Source: Verrucomicrobiota bacterium (GTDB lineage: Bacteria > Verrucomicrobiota > Verrucomicrobiia > Limisphaerales > UBA1096). From it: a stretch of 57,831 nucleotides of DNA. Shown piece by piece: positions 17,606-26,476 of the stretch. Location of the stretch: positions 1-57,831 of the forward strand of contig JASMKO010000049.1 in assembly GCA_030749225.1 (NCBI GenBank). Reading direction: 5' to 3'. How positions within the stretch are numbered: position 1 is the first letter of the stretch; each line of letters begins with the position of its first letter. Below the pieces are notes generated by a model that was not told where the DNA came from, ran no database searches, and worked only from the letters and a program-made list of their open reading frames with translations. The position numbers and the translations under genes are program-made.

Positions 17606-18204
17606 TTTCTCATTTTCCACTCGTTCATGAGTTCCTTTCCTGTGCGTCTTTCGTAGGAGCGGGGTGTCCAGCGGCGGAGCAACTCGAACGACCCGCCAAA
17701 CCGCCTGTCCAGCTCGGTCGTGGTTGTGCTGAACGGCGGCTCGCCGTTGTCGTCGGTGATCATGTAATTGACGGCGAGGTATAGCCCGCCCGGCTTCAGC
17801 CAGCCGCGGAGCGCCTCCGCATAATCGCCGCGCCGCGCCGGTGGGATGGCGCAAAAGAGCGTGTGCTCGAAGACTAGGTCAAACACCTGATGTGGCTTGT
17901 CGCTCAAAAAGTCGCCGATGCGGTAGTTGATCTCGAGCGCCTCCTCCTCGGCCAGCCGCTTGGCCAAGGGCACAGAGCTGGGAGCGATATCCAGCCCGGT
18001 CACCGCCCAGCCGGCCTGGGCCAGGGCGCGGGCGTCATGGCCCAGGCCGCAGCCGGGAACGAGTGCCTGGCCAAGCGGGGCCTCGGGGCGATCTGCGAGA
18101 TAATCCGCCAAGCCGGGCGAGGCCTCGCCATGATCCCAAAAGGTGTCGTTCGCTTGGTAAAGCGCTTCCCAGTCCCTTTCCTCATTGATTTGCATTGACG
18201 CCAT
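17602..18204 (-). CDS. TPMT-like SAM-dependent methyltransferase
   Basis: A 200-residue class I methyltransferase. N-terminal W-E-A-L-Y-Q-A-N-D-T-F-W-D and the SAM motif LVPGCGLGHDARALAQ are typical of the thiopurine S-methyltransferase family, followed by VTGLDIAPSSVPLAKR and FDLVFEHTLFCAIPP. Bacterial relatives methylate thiols, selenium or tellurium compounds or halides; the substrate is unknown. ATG 18204 is chosen (ATG 18195 is an alternative); the upstream extension of the frame overlaps the neighbouring gene on the plus strand. The palindrome at 17960-17967 gives V-P-L-A-K-R-L. Confidence 0.85.
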   Translation of the reverse strand: MASMQINEERDWEALYQANDTFWDHGEASPGLADYLADRPEAPLGQALVPGCGLGHDARALAQAGWAVTGLDIAPSSVPLAKRLAEEEALEINYRIGDFLSDKPHQVFDLVFEHTLFCAIPPARRGDYAEALRGWLKPGGLYLAVNYMITDDNGEPPFSTTTTELDRRFGGSFELLRRWTPRSYERRTGKELMNEWKMRN

Positions 18205-18237
18205 GCGCAAAGCGGTTAGGAACTTGGCCAAGTTCTT

Positions 18238-19149
18238 ATGAAGAATCAAATCCTGGCTGGGCTCATTTTGGGCATGACAATGGCGATTCCGGTTTGGGGC
18301 GCGAAAAACAAGGTCGTAAAAATCGGGGAACGCCCCGAGAGTGTCACCAAGGGATTCGGCGGCAAGTACTACGTCACCGTGATGAACTCCCCCGACAAGG
18401 AGGGGGACGGCGTCGTGAAGGTGCTCAACGGCGACAAGTCGAAACTGTTTGCCAAGGGGCTGAACGAGCCGAAGGGCATCGCCTTCACCGGCAAATACCT
18501 CGTCACCGCCGACCAGACGCGCGTGATTAAGATCGACCGCAAGGGCAACGTCAGCGTGCTGGCGGACAAGATGGATTTCCCGCGCGAGGTCAGTTTCCTC
18601 AACGACGTGGCGGCCTCGCACGACCGCAAGAGTGTTTACGTGACTGACATGGGCGTGATCAGCAAGATGTTCGATCCCGAAAAGGAACGCACGCTTTGGC
18701 CGCTCGACAGCAAGCAGGCCAAGGAGCTGCCGGCGCAGGGTTGCGTATACAGGATCTCGGTCGAGGACGGGAAGATCACCGACGCTGTGGCCCCCGGGCA
18801 GGCGAGTATGCCGGGGCCGAACGGCGTGGGGCGCTCCGGAAAGAACGGCCTGCTGATGGGCGACTTTTTCACAGGCAACATCGTGCGCAAGACGGCGCAG
18901 GGCAAACTGCGAGTCATCGCAAAAGGGTTGCGTGGTGCGGATGCCATCGACCCGGACGGAAAGGGCGGCATCTATGTCTCGAGCTGGACACAGGGCAAGG
19001 TGTGGAAATTGACCGAAAACGGTAAAAAGAAGGAATTGATTCTCGAGGGTCTCAAGTCGGCCGCCGACTTTTATCTCGACCGCAGGGCGAAAAAGTTGAT
19101 CGTGCCGGACATGCTCGCCGGGACGCTGATTTTTGTTGATATCAAGTAG
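18238..19149 (+). CDS. Secreted SMP-30/NHL-like beta-propeller protein
   Basis: A 303-residue protein with a signal peptide (MKNQILAGLILGMTMAIPVWGA, cut near residue 22; I list it as one stretch of the N-terminus by position 1-22) and six-bladed propeller-like repeats: GKYYVTVMN, GKYLVTADQTRVIKID, KSVYVTDMG, GGIYVSSWTQGKVWKL and KLIVPDMLAGTLIFVD. It resembles the SMP-30/gluconolactonase and NHL families; metal-site residues of a true lactonase are not obvious, so a binding role is equally possible. Monocistronic, with a terminator candidate before trpS. Confidence 0.75.
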   Translation: MKNQILAGLILGMTMAIPVWGAKNKVVKIGERPESVTKGFGGKYYVTVMNSPDKEGDGVVKVLNGDKSKLFAKGLNEPKGIAFTGKYLVTADQTRVIKIDRKGNVSVLADKMDFPREVSFLNDVAASHDRKSVYVTDMGVISKMFDPEKERTLWPLDSKQAKELPAQGCVYRISVEDGKITDAVAPGQASMPGPNGVGRSGKNGLLMGDFFTGNIVRKTAQGKLRVIAKGLRGADAIDPDGKGGIYVSSWTQGKVWKLTENGKKKELILEGLKSAADFYLDRRAKKLIVPDMLAGTLIFVDIK

Positions 19150-19173
19150 CCAAAGCCCGTTTGATTTGCGTCT

Positions 19174-19213
19174 CCGGGTGGCACGGCCGTTGGCCCGATG
19201 CCCGGGGTTTTTT
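19174..19213 (+). terminator. Possible terminator between propeller gene and trpS
   Basis: CCGGGTGGCA (19174-19183) can pair with TGCCCGG (19199-19205) with a bulge, followed by GG and six T (19208-19213). The T run ends five bases before the trpS ATG, so it could also act as a leader element of trpS. Confidence 0.5.
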
Positions 19214-19217
19214 CTTT

Positions 19218-20183
19218 ATGATCATACTTTCAGGAATCCAGCCGTCAGGCACGCTGCACGTGGGCAACTACTTCGGCATGATGCGCCCCGCGATCGAGTT
19301 GCAGGAGCAGGGCGAGGCGTATTACTTCATCGCAAATTACCACTCAATGACGTCGGTGTTCGACGCCGACGAACGCCGGCACAATACCCTTGGTGTGGCG
19401 TTGGACTTTCTCGCTTGCGGGCTTGATCCGTCAAAGGCGGTGTTCTTCCGCCAGAGCGATGTGCCGGAGGTGTGCGAGTTGACGTGGCTGCTGACCACGC
19501 TCACGCCGATGGGCCTGCTGGAGCGCTGCCACAGTTACAAGGACAAATTGGCCAAGGGCCAATCGCCCAATCATGGACTGTTCTCCTACCCGGTTCTGAT
19601 GGCCTCGGACATACTGATTTACGACTCCAACATCGTCCCGGTAGGGCGCGACCAGAAACAGCACGTCGAGGTTACGCGTGACATCGCCATCAAGTTCAAC
19701 CAGACCTATGGAGAAACGTTCGTAATCCCGGAGCCACAGATTCGCGACTCGGTGGCTGTCGTGCCGGGCACTGACGGCCAGAAGATGAGCAAGAGCTATG
19801 GCAACACGATCGACATTTTCGGTGAGGAAAAGCCGCAGCGCAAAACCATCATGCGCCTGGTGATGGACAGCCGCCCTCCAGAGGAGCCCAAGCCGGATGC
19901 TGACAAAAACATTGCAGTGCAACTGCTTCGCTTAGTGGCTCCGAAACCTGTGGCCGCCGACTGTGAGGAGCGTCTGAGGGCTGGTGGACTGGGCTACGGC
20001 GATCTGAAAAAGGCGCTGTTCGAGCATTATTGGGAATATTTCGCCGAGGCTAGGGCCAAGCGCTCGGAGTTGGAGAATAACCTCGACTACGTGAACCAAG
20101 TCCTGAGGGACGGCGCCGACAAGGCCCGCACCCGGGCGACCATCGTCCTCGACCGTGCCCGCAAAAACTGTGGCTTGGACTGA
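19218..20183 (+). CDS. trpS: Tryptophan--tRNA ligase
   Basis: A 321-residue class I aminoacyl-tRNA synthetase charging tRNA-Trp. ATP-binding HIGH-type motif PSGTLHVGNYFG near the N-terminus, KMSKSYGNT in the middle, and the tryptophan site around VGRDQKQHVEVTRD. Length is normal for bacterial TrpRS. ATG 19218 is chosen because the conserved fold begins there (IILSGIQPSG); the 19 upstream codons are noncanonical. Convergent with ccsA, 6 bp apart. Confidence 0.97.
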   Translation: MIILSGIQPSGTLHVGNYFGMMRPAIELQEQGEAYYFIANYHSMTSVFDADERRHNTLGVALDFLACGLDPSKAVFFRQSDVPEVCELTWLLTTLTPMGLLERCHSYKDKLAKGQSPNHGLFSYPVLMASDILIYDSNIVPVGRDQKQHVEVTRDIAIKFNQTYGETFVIPEPQIRDSVAVVPGTDGQKMSKSYGNTIDIFGEEKPQRKTIMRLVMDSRPPEEPKPDADKNIAVQLLRLVAPKPVAADCEERLRAGGLGYGDLKKALFEHYWEYFAEARAKRSELENNLDYVNQVLRDGADKARTRATIVLDRARKNCGLD

Positions 20184-20189
20184 TCGTCG

Positions 20190-22214
20190 TCAGAAGCCGA
20201 GCACGTTTAGCAGGTAGTAAATTGACACCGCAAAGCTTGCAAAAATCACGAGCGCCTCAATGGCCACCACAAGCTGCGTCTGCCGCGGCAGACTAAGCAC
20301 ACCGGCTTGGCCAGTCGGTTTGCCCGCTTGGCCAAGCGTGCCGAGCATCAGGCCGCCTGTCATAATTACCAACTGCGCGCAGACGAACACCATGAGCCAA
20401 GCGAACGCCTTATCCATGAAGCCGTACGAGTGCAGGCCTATGCCGAGCATGTTCGTGCCGAAGAATGACCAGGCGGTGACGGCGTTGCCGAAGATCGCCA
20501 TGGAGACAAGCCCGCGCTCGCGGATCATCCCGCCCCAGCGTGCATGCAGGATGGCGGCGTTCCAGATGACGATCATGAGCGCGCCGTTTTCCTTCGGATC
20601 CCATCCCCAGAACCGGCCCCACGACTGGTCGGCCCAGATACCGCCAAGCACCGTGCCGACAAAACTGAAGAGCGTCGCAAAACAGACGATGCCGTAAATC
20701 ATCTTGGTGAGCGCCATGCGGTTGGCCTTGCCGAAGGGCACCCGGTTGGCAACAAAGTCGCGCACCACATAAATGATTGCGAGGAAGCCGGCGACGAAGG
20801 TGGCCGAGTAGCCGATGGTGATGATCACAACGTGTGTCGCAAGCCAGAAATTGGTGTCGAGCACCGCCTGCAACATCTCCATTGTGTCGCCGCTGAGTGA
20901 CAGCCCCCCGGCGACAAGCAGCGTAACGAAGCCAACCGCACTGGCAACGGCGTTGCCGATACCATCGCGATTGATGCGCTCGAGAATCAGCCCGAGAATC
21001 ACTGCTCCCCAGCCGACGAACACCGCTGCTGAGTAGAGATTGGTTACCGGTGGCCGACCCTCGAGCCACATGCGGAAGATCAATCCGGAGGTGTGGATGA
21101 CCGCTGCCAAGGCGATCAAATAATATGCGGTTCGGTTCGGCCACTTGGCCAGGGTAAGCCAGCCGCCGCAGGCCAGCAGGAAGGCCAGCACATAGAGGAT
21201 TTCACACTTGTAAAACGGGTCGAAGTTGTTGAACACGAACTCCTTGCCGGTTTTATTGATTTCCCCGGAAAGACCGTTGGCTCGGAGATAATCCTGATAA
21301 TTCCGGAGTATAACGTTGAACGTTTTTCCGTCGTCTTTGGCGTAAGCCGAGACCATCCCGGCGTAGGCCTTGGCGGCGGGATGGAACTGGATTTTCCAGT
21401 CGCTCTCTGCTGCTGCTGCTGTGCTGATGCTGCTAAGCAGGTTCGTGCTCAATGATTGCCAAGTCTTGCCCACAGGAACGACCCGCGGCCAGAACATCAC
21501 ACCGCTCCTATCGCCGTCGCGTAGGCTGGGATCAAACAATGTGTCGAGCAATCCGGAGAATTCCTGATGCTTCGACTCGTCATGTTCCGCATTCGAATCA
21601 TGCGCCCGCACGGCAGCCATGCCCTCGGGGAACACTGTCTCCAGCCGCGCCAATTCTGCTGCGAAGTCGGTCGAGTTTTGCGGCCGAAAGCTCTTGGCCA
21701 AGCGCTGGTAAATCATTAGCGAATCGGCGACGGCTTTGAGCGATTTTTCGTATGGTGTTCGCAGTCCGGCGTCCTTCGAATGAATGCGTCCGCTCTCGCG
21801 GGCCAAACGCTCAAAGTTGTCGTCCGCGGTGATGTCGTTCACTGAGAAATGTTTTTCGTCCTTGGCCAAGCGAAGGTTGTCCTTGATCTCCTCGTTGTCG
21901 ATCCGGAACACCGGTCGGGAACGGGCCACGCTCGGCTTGGCCGCCAGTTCCAGCAGCCACTCGATTGCTGGGATGGTTGCCACCTTGGTCCCGGTGCGGG
22001 CGTAACGACCGGTGGATTTGTGGCGGATAACGCGCATGGCATTTCGCGCAGTGGAGTCGATCGGCTGTATGCGCCCGTCGAGCAGCACCGGCAGTCTGCC
22101 GAAGCCGTAAATGTCCGGCTGCTCTTTGGCGACGCTCGGCATGCGTACCAGCTCCACCAAGGCCCACAGGCCCATGATCATAACAGCAACAATCGGGAGG
22201 GTCAGATTCTTCAT
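20190..22214 (-). CDS. ccsA: Cytochrome c biogenesis protein CcsA (ResC), with long periplasmic N-terminal part
   Basis: A 674-residue membrane protein. The C-terminal ~330 residues are the heme-handling CcsA/CcmC-type domain with several helices and the tryptophan-rich motif WGRFWGWDPKENGALM that binds heme. The first helix (residues about 5-23) is followed by some 300 residues predicted to be periplasmic, beginning IYGFGRLPVLLDGRIQPIDSTARNAM, as in the fused or extended CcsA proteins of Bacteroidetes and PVC bacteria. With ResB it exports heme and attaches it to apocytochromes c. Start overlaps the resB stop by 4 bp (22211-22214). Three palindromes, read as L-G-Q-A once and L-A-K twice. Confidence 0.9.
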   Translation of the reverse strand: MKNLTLPIVAVMIMGLWALVELVRMPSVAKEQPDIYGFGRLPVLLDGRIQPIDSTARNAMRVIRHKSTGRYARTGTKVATIPAIEWLLELAAKPSVARSRPVFRIDNEEIKDNLRLAKDEKHFSVNDITADDNFERLARESGRIHSKDAGLRTPYEKSLKAVADSLMIYQRLAKSFRPQNSTDFAAELARLETVFPEGMAAVRAHDSNAEHDESKHQEFSGLLDTLFDPSLRDGDRSGVMFWPRVVPVGKTWQSLSTNLLSSISTAAAAESDWKIQFHPAAKAYAGMVSAYAKDDGKTFNVILRNYQDYLRANGLSGEINKTGKEFVFNNFDPFYKCEILYVLAFLLACGGWLTLAKWPNRTAYYLIALAAVIHTSGLIFRMWLEGRPPVTNLYSAAVFVGWGAVILGLILERINRDGIGNAVASAVGFVTLLVAGGLSLSGDTMEMLQAVLDTNFWLATHVVIITIGYSATFVAGFLAIIYVVRDFVANRVPFGKANRMALTKMIYGIVCFATLFSFVGTVLGGIWADQSWGRFWGWDPKENGALMIVIWNAAILHARWGGMIRERGLVSMAIFGNAVTAWSFFGTNMLGIGLHSYGFMDKAFAWLMVFVCAQLVIMTGGLMLGTLGQAGKPTGQAGVLSLPRQTQLVVAIEALVIFASFAVSIYYLLNVLGF
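20325..20338. repeat. Perfect 14-mer palindrome (ccsA C-terminal part)
   Basis: Read T-L-G-Q-A-G in a loop between late helices of CcsA. Confidence 0.9.
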
Positions 22215-23830
22215 GCGGCGGCCTTTCGTTTTCTGTTGAAAGCAAGCAGGTGAGTCAAAAACTGAATGAGCAACCCGAGCCCGACAAGGGCGCAGGAGAT
22301 GTAAGGCGTCACCCAGCCGGGATTCCGGACGACCTGCAAAATGGTGGCTTTGTCGTTTTCCGGATCGAAACTGGCCTGAAAATAGGTTTTTCCGTGGGTG
22401 CGCAGCGGGTGGTTCATCCAGATGTTCACCTTGCGCTCAGCCCCGGTGGCGCGATCTCGCACGATCACGAGGCTGGAAAAGTTGCGCGCCTTTTCGGTGC
22501 CTAGAAATTTGTCGTGCTTAAAATCAACAAGTTCGATGTCGTACGGCGTGTAGTGGCGTTTGAAGCGCAAGGCCAGTTCGTACTTTTTGCCGTCGTGCTC
22601 AAAGGTCTGCTCTGGAATCGGTTGGCGAAGCACGCCAAACAGTGCAGAGACCATCCATGTCCCAAGATCCTTGCCAGCGTCAGCGGTAGATTTCAGCCGC
22701 AGATAGGCGGCGGGGAAGTTGACCTCCTCGAGCGAGGTGACTGATTCACGCTCGGTGGCAGCGAGTTCGCGTCCCTTACCGTGTGTGGCTTTGTTTTCTT
22801 CCCCTTTGCCAAGTGCGGCGAGGTCGGAGTTGGTGTAATAGTCGAGCACGCTAATCTGGAATGGGAGCATGCCGGCTTGGTGAGTTGTGTTTGGGGCAAG
22901 CGACTCCGCCGGGATGGAGGCAACAGTGTCCGCGTTCAGCTGGCTTTTGTCGATGATAACCAATTCACATTCTTTTCCGCTGACGGAGTAGCCCTTGCTC
23001 TGCCCCTCCTCGAGTCGGAGGTTGCTCTCGACCTGAAACTTGTCGGTGATCAACTGGCCAAGCAGCATGAAAATCAGCCCGGCGTGCGTCAGAAAGATAC
23101 CGAATTTTTTTCGTGTGAACTTGAACCGCTGAAAGTGCGCGGCCAGCAGGTTAACCAGCAACACGATGCCCACGAGGTAACCGCCGACGAACGGGAATTT
23201 GAACATCACAGGGTAGCGGGCCGATTGCACGTAGTCGCGGAAGATGTCCTTTTCCTTCAGCACCGCATCGGTATCGCCGGTGATCTTGTAAAACCAGGTT
23301 TCGGGGAGTGTCCGATATGTGATGGTATGAATGACGCCCAGCGTTGTGACAGGCTTGCCGTCGCGTGTGCCGCTCATCTCGACAAACCATCCGGGGTTGC
23401 CATCCACCGCAAACGGCTCGGTCTGCGGTTCCTTGATCTCTTCGAGCCCGATTTGCTTGCGCCAGCGGTTGATGTTGGCCAGCAGCCCGCCCGCGGCCTT
23501 GGCCAGTTTGGTAACCGACATCGCTGCCCGCGCCTCCCCATGGCGCGCCTCAAAATCGATCAGGCTGAACTGCGAACCCTCGGTTTCGTTCCAGTGCTCC
23601 GGTGTTTTCCACTCCGAGCTGCCGACTCGGATTTGCGCCCAGCCCGCGCCGCCGATGCTCTCCGGCACGAGAAAATAACTGCGGAAATATTTCTTCTGCG
23701 CGTCATACAACCCTTGATCGACCTGTGCCAGGGTGCCGACAAACACCAGCACCATCGCCGCGATCAGGCAGAGCACCGTCAAACGCAGCGAGCACCAGAA
23801 TTTGACGAACGGCTTGAGCAGCAGCATCAC
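22211..23830 (-). CDS. resB: ResB/Ccs1 cytochrome c biogenesis protein with an inserted extra domain
   Basis: A 539-residue protein with N-terminal helix LTVLCLIAAMVLVFVGTLAQ, a second helix pair near residues 215-275 (YLVGIVLLVNLLAAH, KFGIFLTHAGLIFMLLG) and a C-terminal helix (YISCALVGLGLLIQFLTHLL), as in ResB/Ccs1. Between the first and second helices, about residues 95-210, sits a domain (GGLLANINRWRKQIGL ... WFYKITGDTDAVL ... VQSARYP) that is also found twice in the next gene upstream. Such a copy is not part of standard ResB. Overlaps both neighbours by 4 bp, so the three genes are one translationally coupled operon. Confidence 0.88.
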   Translation of the reverse strand: MMLLLKPFVKFWCSLRLTVLCLIAAMVLVFVGTLAQVDQGLYDAQKKYFRSYFLVPESIGGAGWAQIRVGSSEWKTPEHWNETEGSQFSLIDFEARHGEARAAMSVTKLAKAAGGLLANINRWRKQIGLEEIKEPQTEPFAVDGNPGWFVEMSGTRDGKPVTTLGVIHTITYRTLPETWFYKITGDTDAVLKEKDIFRDYVQSARYPVMFKFPFVGGYLVGIVLLVNLLAAHFQRFKFTRKKFGIFLTHAGLIFMLLGQLITDKFQVESNLRLEEGQSKGYSVSGKECELVIIDKSQLNADTVASIPAESLAPNTTHQAGMLPFQISVLDYYTNSDLAALGKGEENKATHGKGRELAATERESVTSLEEVNFPAAYLRLKSTADAGKDLGTWMVSALFGVLRQPIPEQTFEHDGKKYELALRFKRHYTPYDIELVDFKHDKFLGTEKARNFSSLVIVRDRATGAERKVNIWMNHPLRTHGKTYFQASFDPENDKATILQVVRNPGWVTPYISCALVGLGLLIQFLTHLLAFNRKRKAAA

Positions 23831-24963
23831 GGCTTGGGGAACTGGATGGACTGGATGAACTCCATGAACGCGCCTTTCTCGGCAGTGACGACCGCGCTTG
23901 GTCCGGAAATCTTGTAAAACCAGGTCTGCCCGTTCACAGGGTGATAGACGCTGATCGAACCGGTCTTGTCGCCAATGGCCTCGACTACTGTGGCGGGCGT
24001 CTCGCTGACGATCTGTTGGGTTGTAGCATCGGCGAGACCGTCAGCATTGACCGTCGGCAGCCCCGACTGGCCGCGCCAGCGGTTGACGTTGGCCAGCAGT
24101 CCGCCGACGTCGCCGGGGAAGGTCATCACCGTGATTTCCGCCTTGCCGTTACCGGCGGTGAAGTTGCCCAGTCGCATCGAGGTTGGCGGCTTGGCGGCCC
24201 AGCCGTCCGGCTTGGCCCATGTTGGCGAGGGCGCAGTCGGGGCGGCCGCTGGGGGCCGGGCTGCCTCGGCCTCGGCCATCAGTCGGTCAAAGTTCACTTC
24301 GCTGGCCTCGGGCTGGAACTGGAGCGTGGCAAGAAAATTGGTGAAGGTGCCGTAATGCGGGTCGACCGTCTCAGCTGGGCCGGACAACTTGAAGAACCAG
24401 CCCACTTGGCCAAGAACCAGCGATGCGGTGATGATGCGCGGCGGGGTGTCCTGTCCCGCGAGCGGTTTCGTGCCGGCGATGTCGTACAACCGCCCGGGGT
24501 GGCCGCCGATCTGGATCGGCTTGGCCAAGGTCTGGAGCGTGGCTTCGTCGGCCGGGCCGAGGCCGACCTGCTCGCGCCACATGTTGACGATCATCGGGTT
24601 CTCCGCCAGCCGTGCCGGCAGCGGGATGGCGCTGACCCCGGCGTTCCCTGGCAGCACGAAGGAGAAAGTCGTCAGGCCCGCTGCATCCGTGGCATCCATC
24701 CAGCCGTCCGGCTTGGCGAAGCGGATCAGCGATTCCGGATCCGGCTTGGCCGGGGCGGATTGAGTCGTTGAGGCAGAATGTGGTGCTGTTTTTTCCTTCG
24801 GGACCGTGTAAGTGCGCACCTCTTCGCTGTTGCCGGAAAAAATCTCGAACAACAACACGGCCAGCAGCATGACGACGATAAAAGCGCCATCTCGGACATA
24901 GTTGGGCTGTGGTTTCTCCACGCGGACAGGCAGACGGACGCGCTGGGCGGACGACTCATTCAC
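23827..24963 (-). CDS. Membrane-anchored protein with two copies of the ccs-operon domain
   Basis: A 378-residue protein I do not recognise. One membrane helix at residues about 26-43 (GAFIVVMLLAVLLFEIF), then a Pro/Ala-rich linker and two homologous units. Unit 1 has F-V-L-P-G-N-A-G, W-R-E-Q-V-G-L and WFFKLSGPAETV; unit 2 has GGLLANVNRWRGQSGL, TWFYKISGPSAVV and FIQSIQFPKP. The same unit is inserted in the adjacent ResB. Topology suggests the units face the periplasm. Being the first gene of the resB-ccsA operon, it is likely an extra factor in cytochrome c maturation or heme delivery; this is inference from context only. Confidence 0.75.
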   Translation of the reverse strand: MNESSAQRVRLPVRVEKPQPNYVRDGAFIVVMLLAVLLFEIFSGNSEEVRTYTVPKEKTAPHSASTTQSAPAKPDPESLIRFAKPDGWMDATDAAGLTTFSFVLPGNAGVSAIPLPARLAENPMIVNMWREQVGLGPADEATLQTLAKPIQIGGHPGRLYDIAGTKPLAGQDTPPRIITASLVLGQVGWFFKLSGPAETVDPHYGTFTNFLATLQFQPEASEVNFDRLMAEAEAARPPAAAPTAPSPTWAKPDGWAAKPPTSMRLGNFTAGNGKAEITVMTFPGDVGGLLANVNRWRGQSGLPTVNADGLADATTQQIVSETPATVVEAIGDKTGSISVYHPVNGQTWFYKISGPSAVVTAEKGAFMEFIQSIQFPKP

Positions 24964-25080
24964 CCCGATCCCGGCGGACGGGAGAGACTACCGGGGAACA
25001 CCCGTTTGGCCAACCCTCTTTGCATGGCCAAAGCCTGTTGTTTTTTGCACTCTCCCTCTGCGCATGGCGATGCTTCAGTA

Positions 25081-25851
25081 ATGAAAAATCTGTTTTATTC
25101 TGGGCCGTTCGAATTTCGAATGGGGCTTGAGCGCGGCGAGCCGGGGGCGTTTTTCCGCGCCTGGCCTAGGGACGAGTCCCTCTTGGCCAAGCGCCGGCAA
25201 TGTCTCGCTGAGTACCCCGAGCGCCACAATGTCCTGCTGCCGGACGGCAAACCGCTCCTCGCGGAGTTCGCCCGGATGCTGGTTGATTGGGGTGTTGACG
25301 CCGGGTCGACCGCGCTTGGGCAAGCGATCGCGCCGGACTGGCTGCTGCTCAAGCCCGATGCCGGCGGGATGCCGGTGCTGCTCGGCGGCTGCGTCTGTTT
25401 TCCGTCGTCGTGGGCATTCGAAGAGAAGGTCGGCAGGCCGCTCGACTGGATTCACTCTATCGTCCCGACACTCAACGAACGGCTTGGCGAAAAAGCCCGA
25501 AACTTTCTGGTCAAGCTGTCGCCCGGCCAAGCGTGGCTACGAGCCAACTGGGGACTGACAGCCAGCCCTGAGCTGAATCAGCACCCGGCGCTTGGCCTGC
25601 CCGGCCTCAAGCCGGACGTCGGCTTGGAGGGAGTGTGGTTTCGCGTCGAGCGGCAGGCGCTGGTCGCGCTGCCGGAGACGGGTGGCATCTTGTTCGGCAT
25701 CCGGCTGGAGATGGTTCCGTTGGCCAAGCTAAGGGAGAACCAGTCGGCGCGCGATGGCCTGATTGAAGCCCTAGACACGATGCCGGACAAGATTGCAGAC
25801 TACAAAAACCTCACCCAGGCCCGTTCCCGGCTGATCGAGTTGTTGGTTTGA
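25081..25851 (+). CDS. DUF3445 protein (heme-dependent oxidative N-demethylase-like)
   Basis: A 256-residue protein with the hallmarks of DUF3445: DWLLLKPDAGG, GGCVCFPSSWAFEEKVGRPL, IHSIVPTLNERLGEK and WLRANWGLTASPELNQHP. The family includes the alpha subunit of heme-dependent oxidative N-demethylases that act on dimethylamine-type compounds; many members stand alone and have unknown substrates, as here. ATG 25081 starts the conserved region (KNLFYSGPFEFRMGLERG); the frame is open upstream to 24778 but overlaps the previous gene. Two palindromes are read as L-L-A-K-R and P-L-A-K-L. Confidence 0.8.
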   Translation: MKNLFYSGPFEFRMGLERGEPGAFFRAWPRDESLLAKRRQCLAEYPERHNVLLPDGKPLLAEFARMLVDWGVDAGSTALGQAIAPDWLLLKPDAGGMPVLLGGCVCFPSSWAFEEKVGRPLDWIHSIVPTLNERLGEKARNFLVKLSPGQAWLRANWGLTASPELNQHPALGLPGLKPDVGLEGVWFRVERQALVALPETGGILFGIRLEMVPLAKLRENQSARDGLIEALDTMPDKIADYKNLTQARSRLIELLV

Positions 25852-26040
25852 TCAAACCGCTGCAGCCGCTTCGCGTCGGCTGCCGGATTGCCTTGCCCAG
25901 TCGGCATATCGCCACACCACTTCGCCCTCCCAGTAAACGTCGGTTTGGTAATCTTTTGCGATTTCAATGGCGTCGCCGATTTGGCGTCGCTTGGATATGG
26001 ACGGGTCGCCCTTCCGTTTTGCTGATAACTCTAGCCCCAT
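25852..26040 (-). CDS. Possible small hypothetical protein
   Basis: A 62-codon frame (start ATG 26040) downstream of acpS. The sequence is charged and protein-like (KGDPSISKRRQIGDAIEIA, then DVYWEGEVVWRYADWARQ), unlike the antisense shadows nearby, and the interval 25852-26086 has no other explanation. No family recognised. The frame continues upstream into acpS in a different phase, which weakens the case. Confidence 0.35.
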   Translation of the reverse strand: MGLELSAKRKGDPSISKRRQIGDAIEIAKDYQTDVYWEGEVVWRYADWARQSGSRREAAAAV

Positions 26041-26086
26041 GCCGGCAAACGAAGCAGCAATAGGGCCAATTGTGGGTTCTTTTGAT

Positions 26087-26476
26087 CTAGCTGCCCGACC
26101 TTTTTTCGAGAATAGCCACTGCCGTGGCTTGTTGGGAGGTGTGGCTGAGACTGAGATGGACAGCGCTGCCGCCGCGCGACTCAAACAGCTCCTTCCCTTT
26201 TCCGTGCAGGATGACGTATGGCGCACCAGTATCACGGCGCCTGATCTCCATGTCGTGCCAGCTGAGTTTGGCGCAGATGCCGGTGCCGAAGGCTTTTGAG
26301 ATCGCCTCCTTGGCGGCAAAGCGCGCGGCTAGGTTTGGCGCGGGATCGTTATGCCGCAGGCAGTAGTCGATCTCAGAGGAGAGCAGGATGCGCTCGATGA
26401 AACGGTTGCCTAGCTTTTGGTGTGAGTCACGGATGCGCCCAATCTCAACGATGTCAATGCCGATGCCGAGGATCAT
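26087..26476 (-). CDS. acpS: Holo-[acyl-carrier-protein] synthase
   Basis: A 129-residue phosphopantetheinyl transferase of the AcpS type: [12 protein letters not shown] at the N-terminus with the magnesium-binding Asp, and [13 protein letters not shown] with the catalytic Glu-Lys pair. It transfers 4'-phosphopantetheine from CoA to acyl carrier protein. Its ATG overlaps the pdxJ stop by four bases (26473-26476), a common pdxJ-acpS arrangement. Confidence 0.95.
   Translation of the reverse strand: MILGIGIDIVEIGRIRDSHQKLGNRFIERILLSSEIDYCLRHNDPAPNLAARFAAKEAISKAFGTGICAKLSWHDMEIRRRDTGAPYVILHGKGKELFESRGGSAVHLSLSHTSQQATAVAILEKRSGS

Noticed and set aside
22781-23917. 378-codon open frame on the plus strand
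   Set aside because: Antisense to resB; no start context and no recognisable fold, while resB is well supported.
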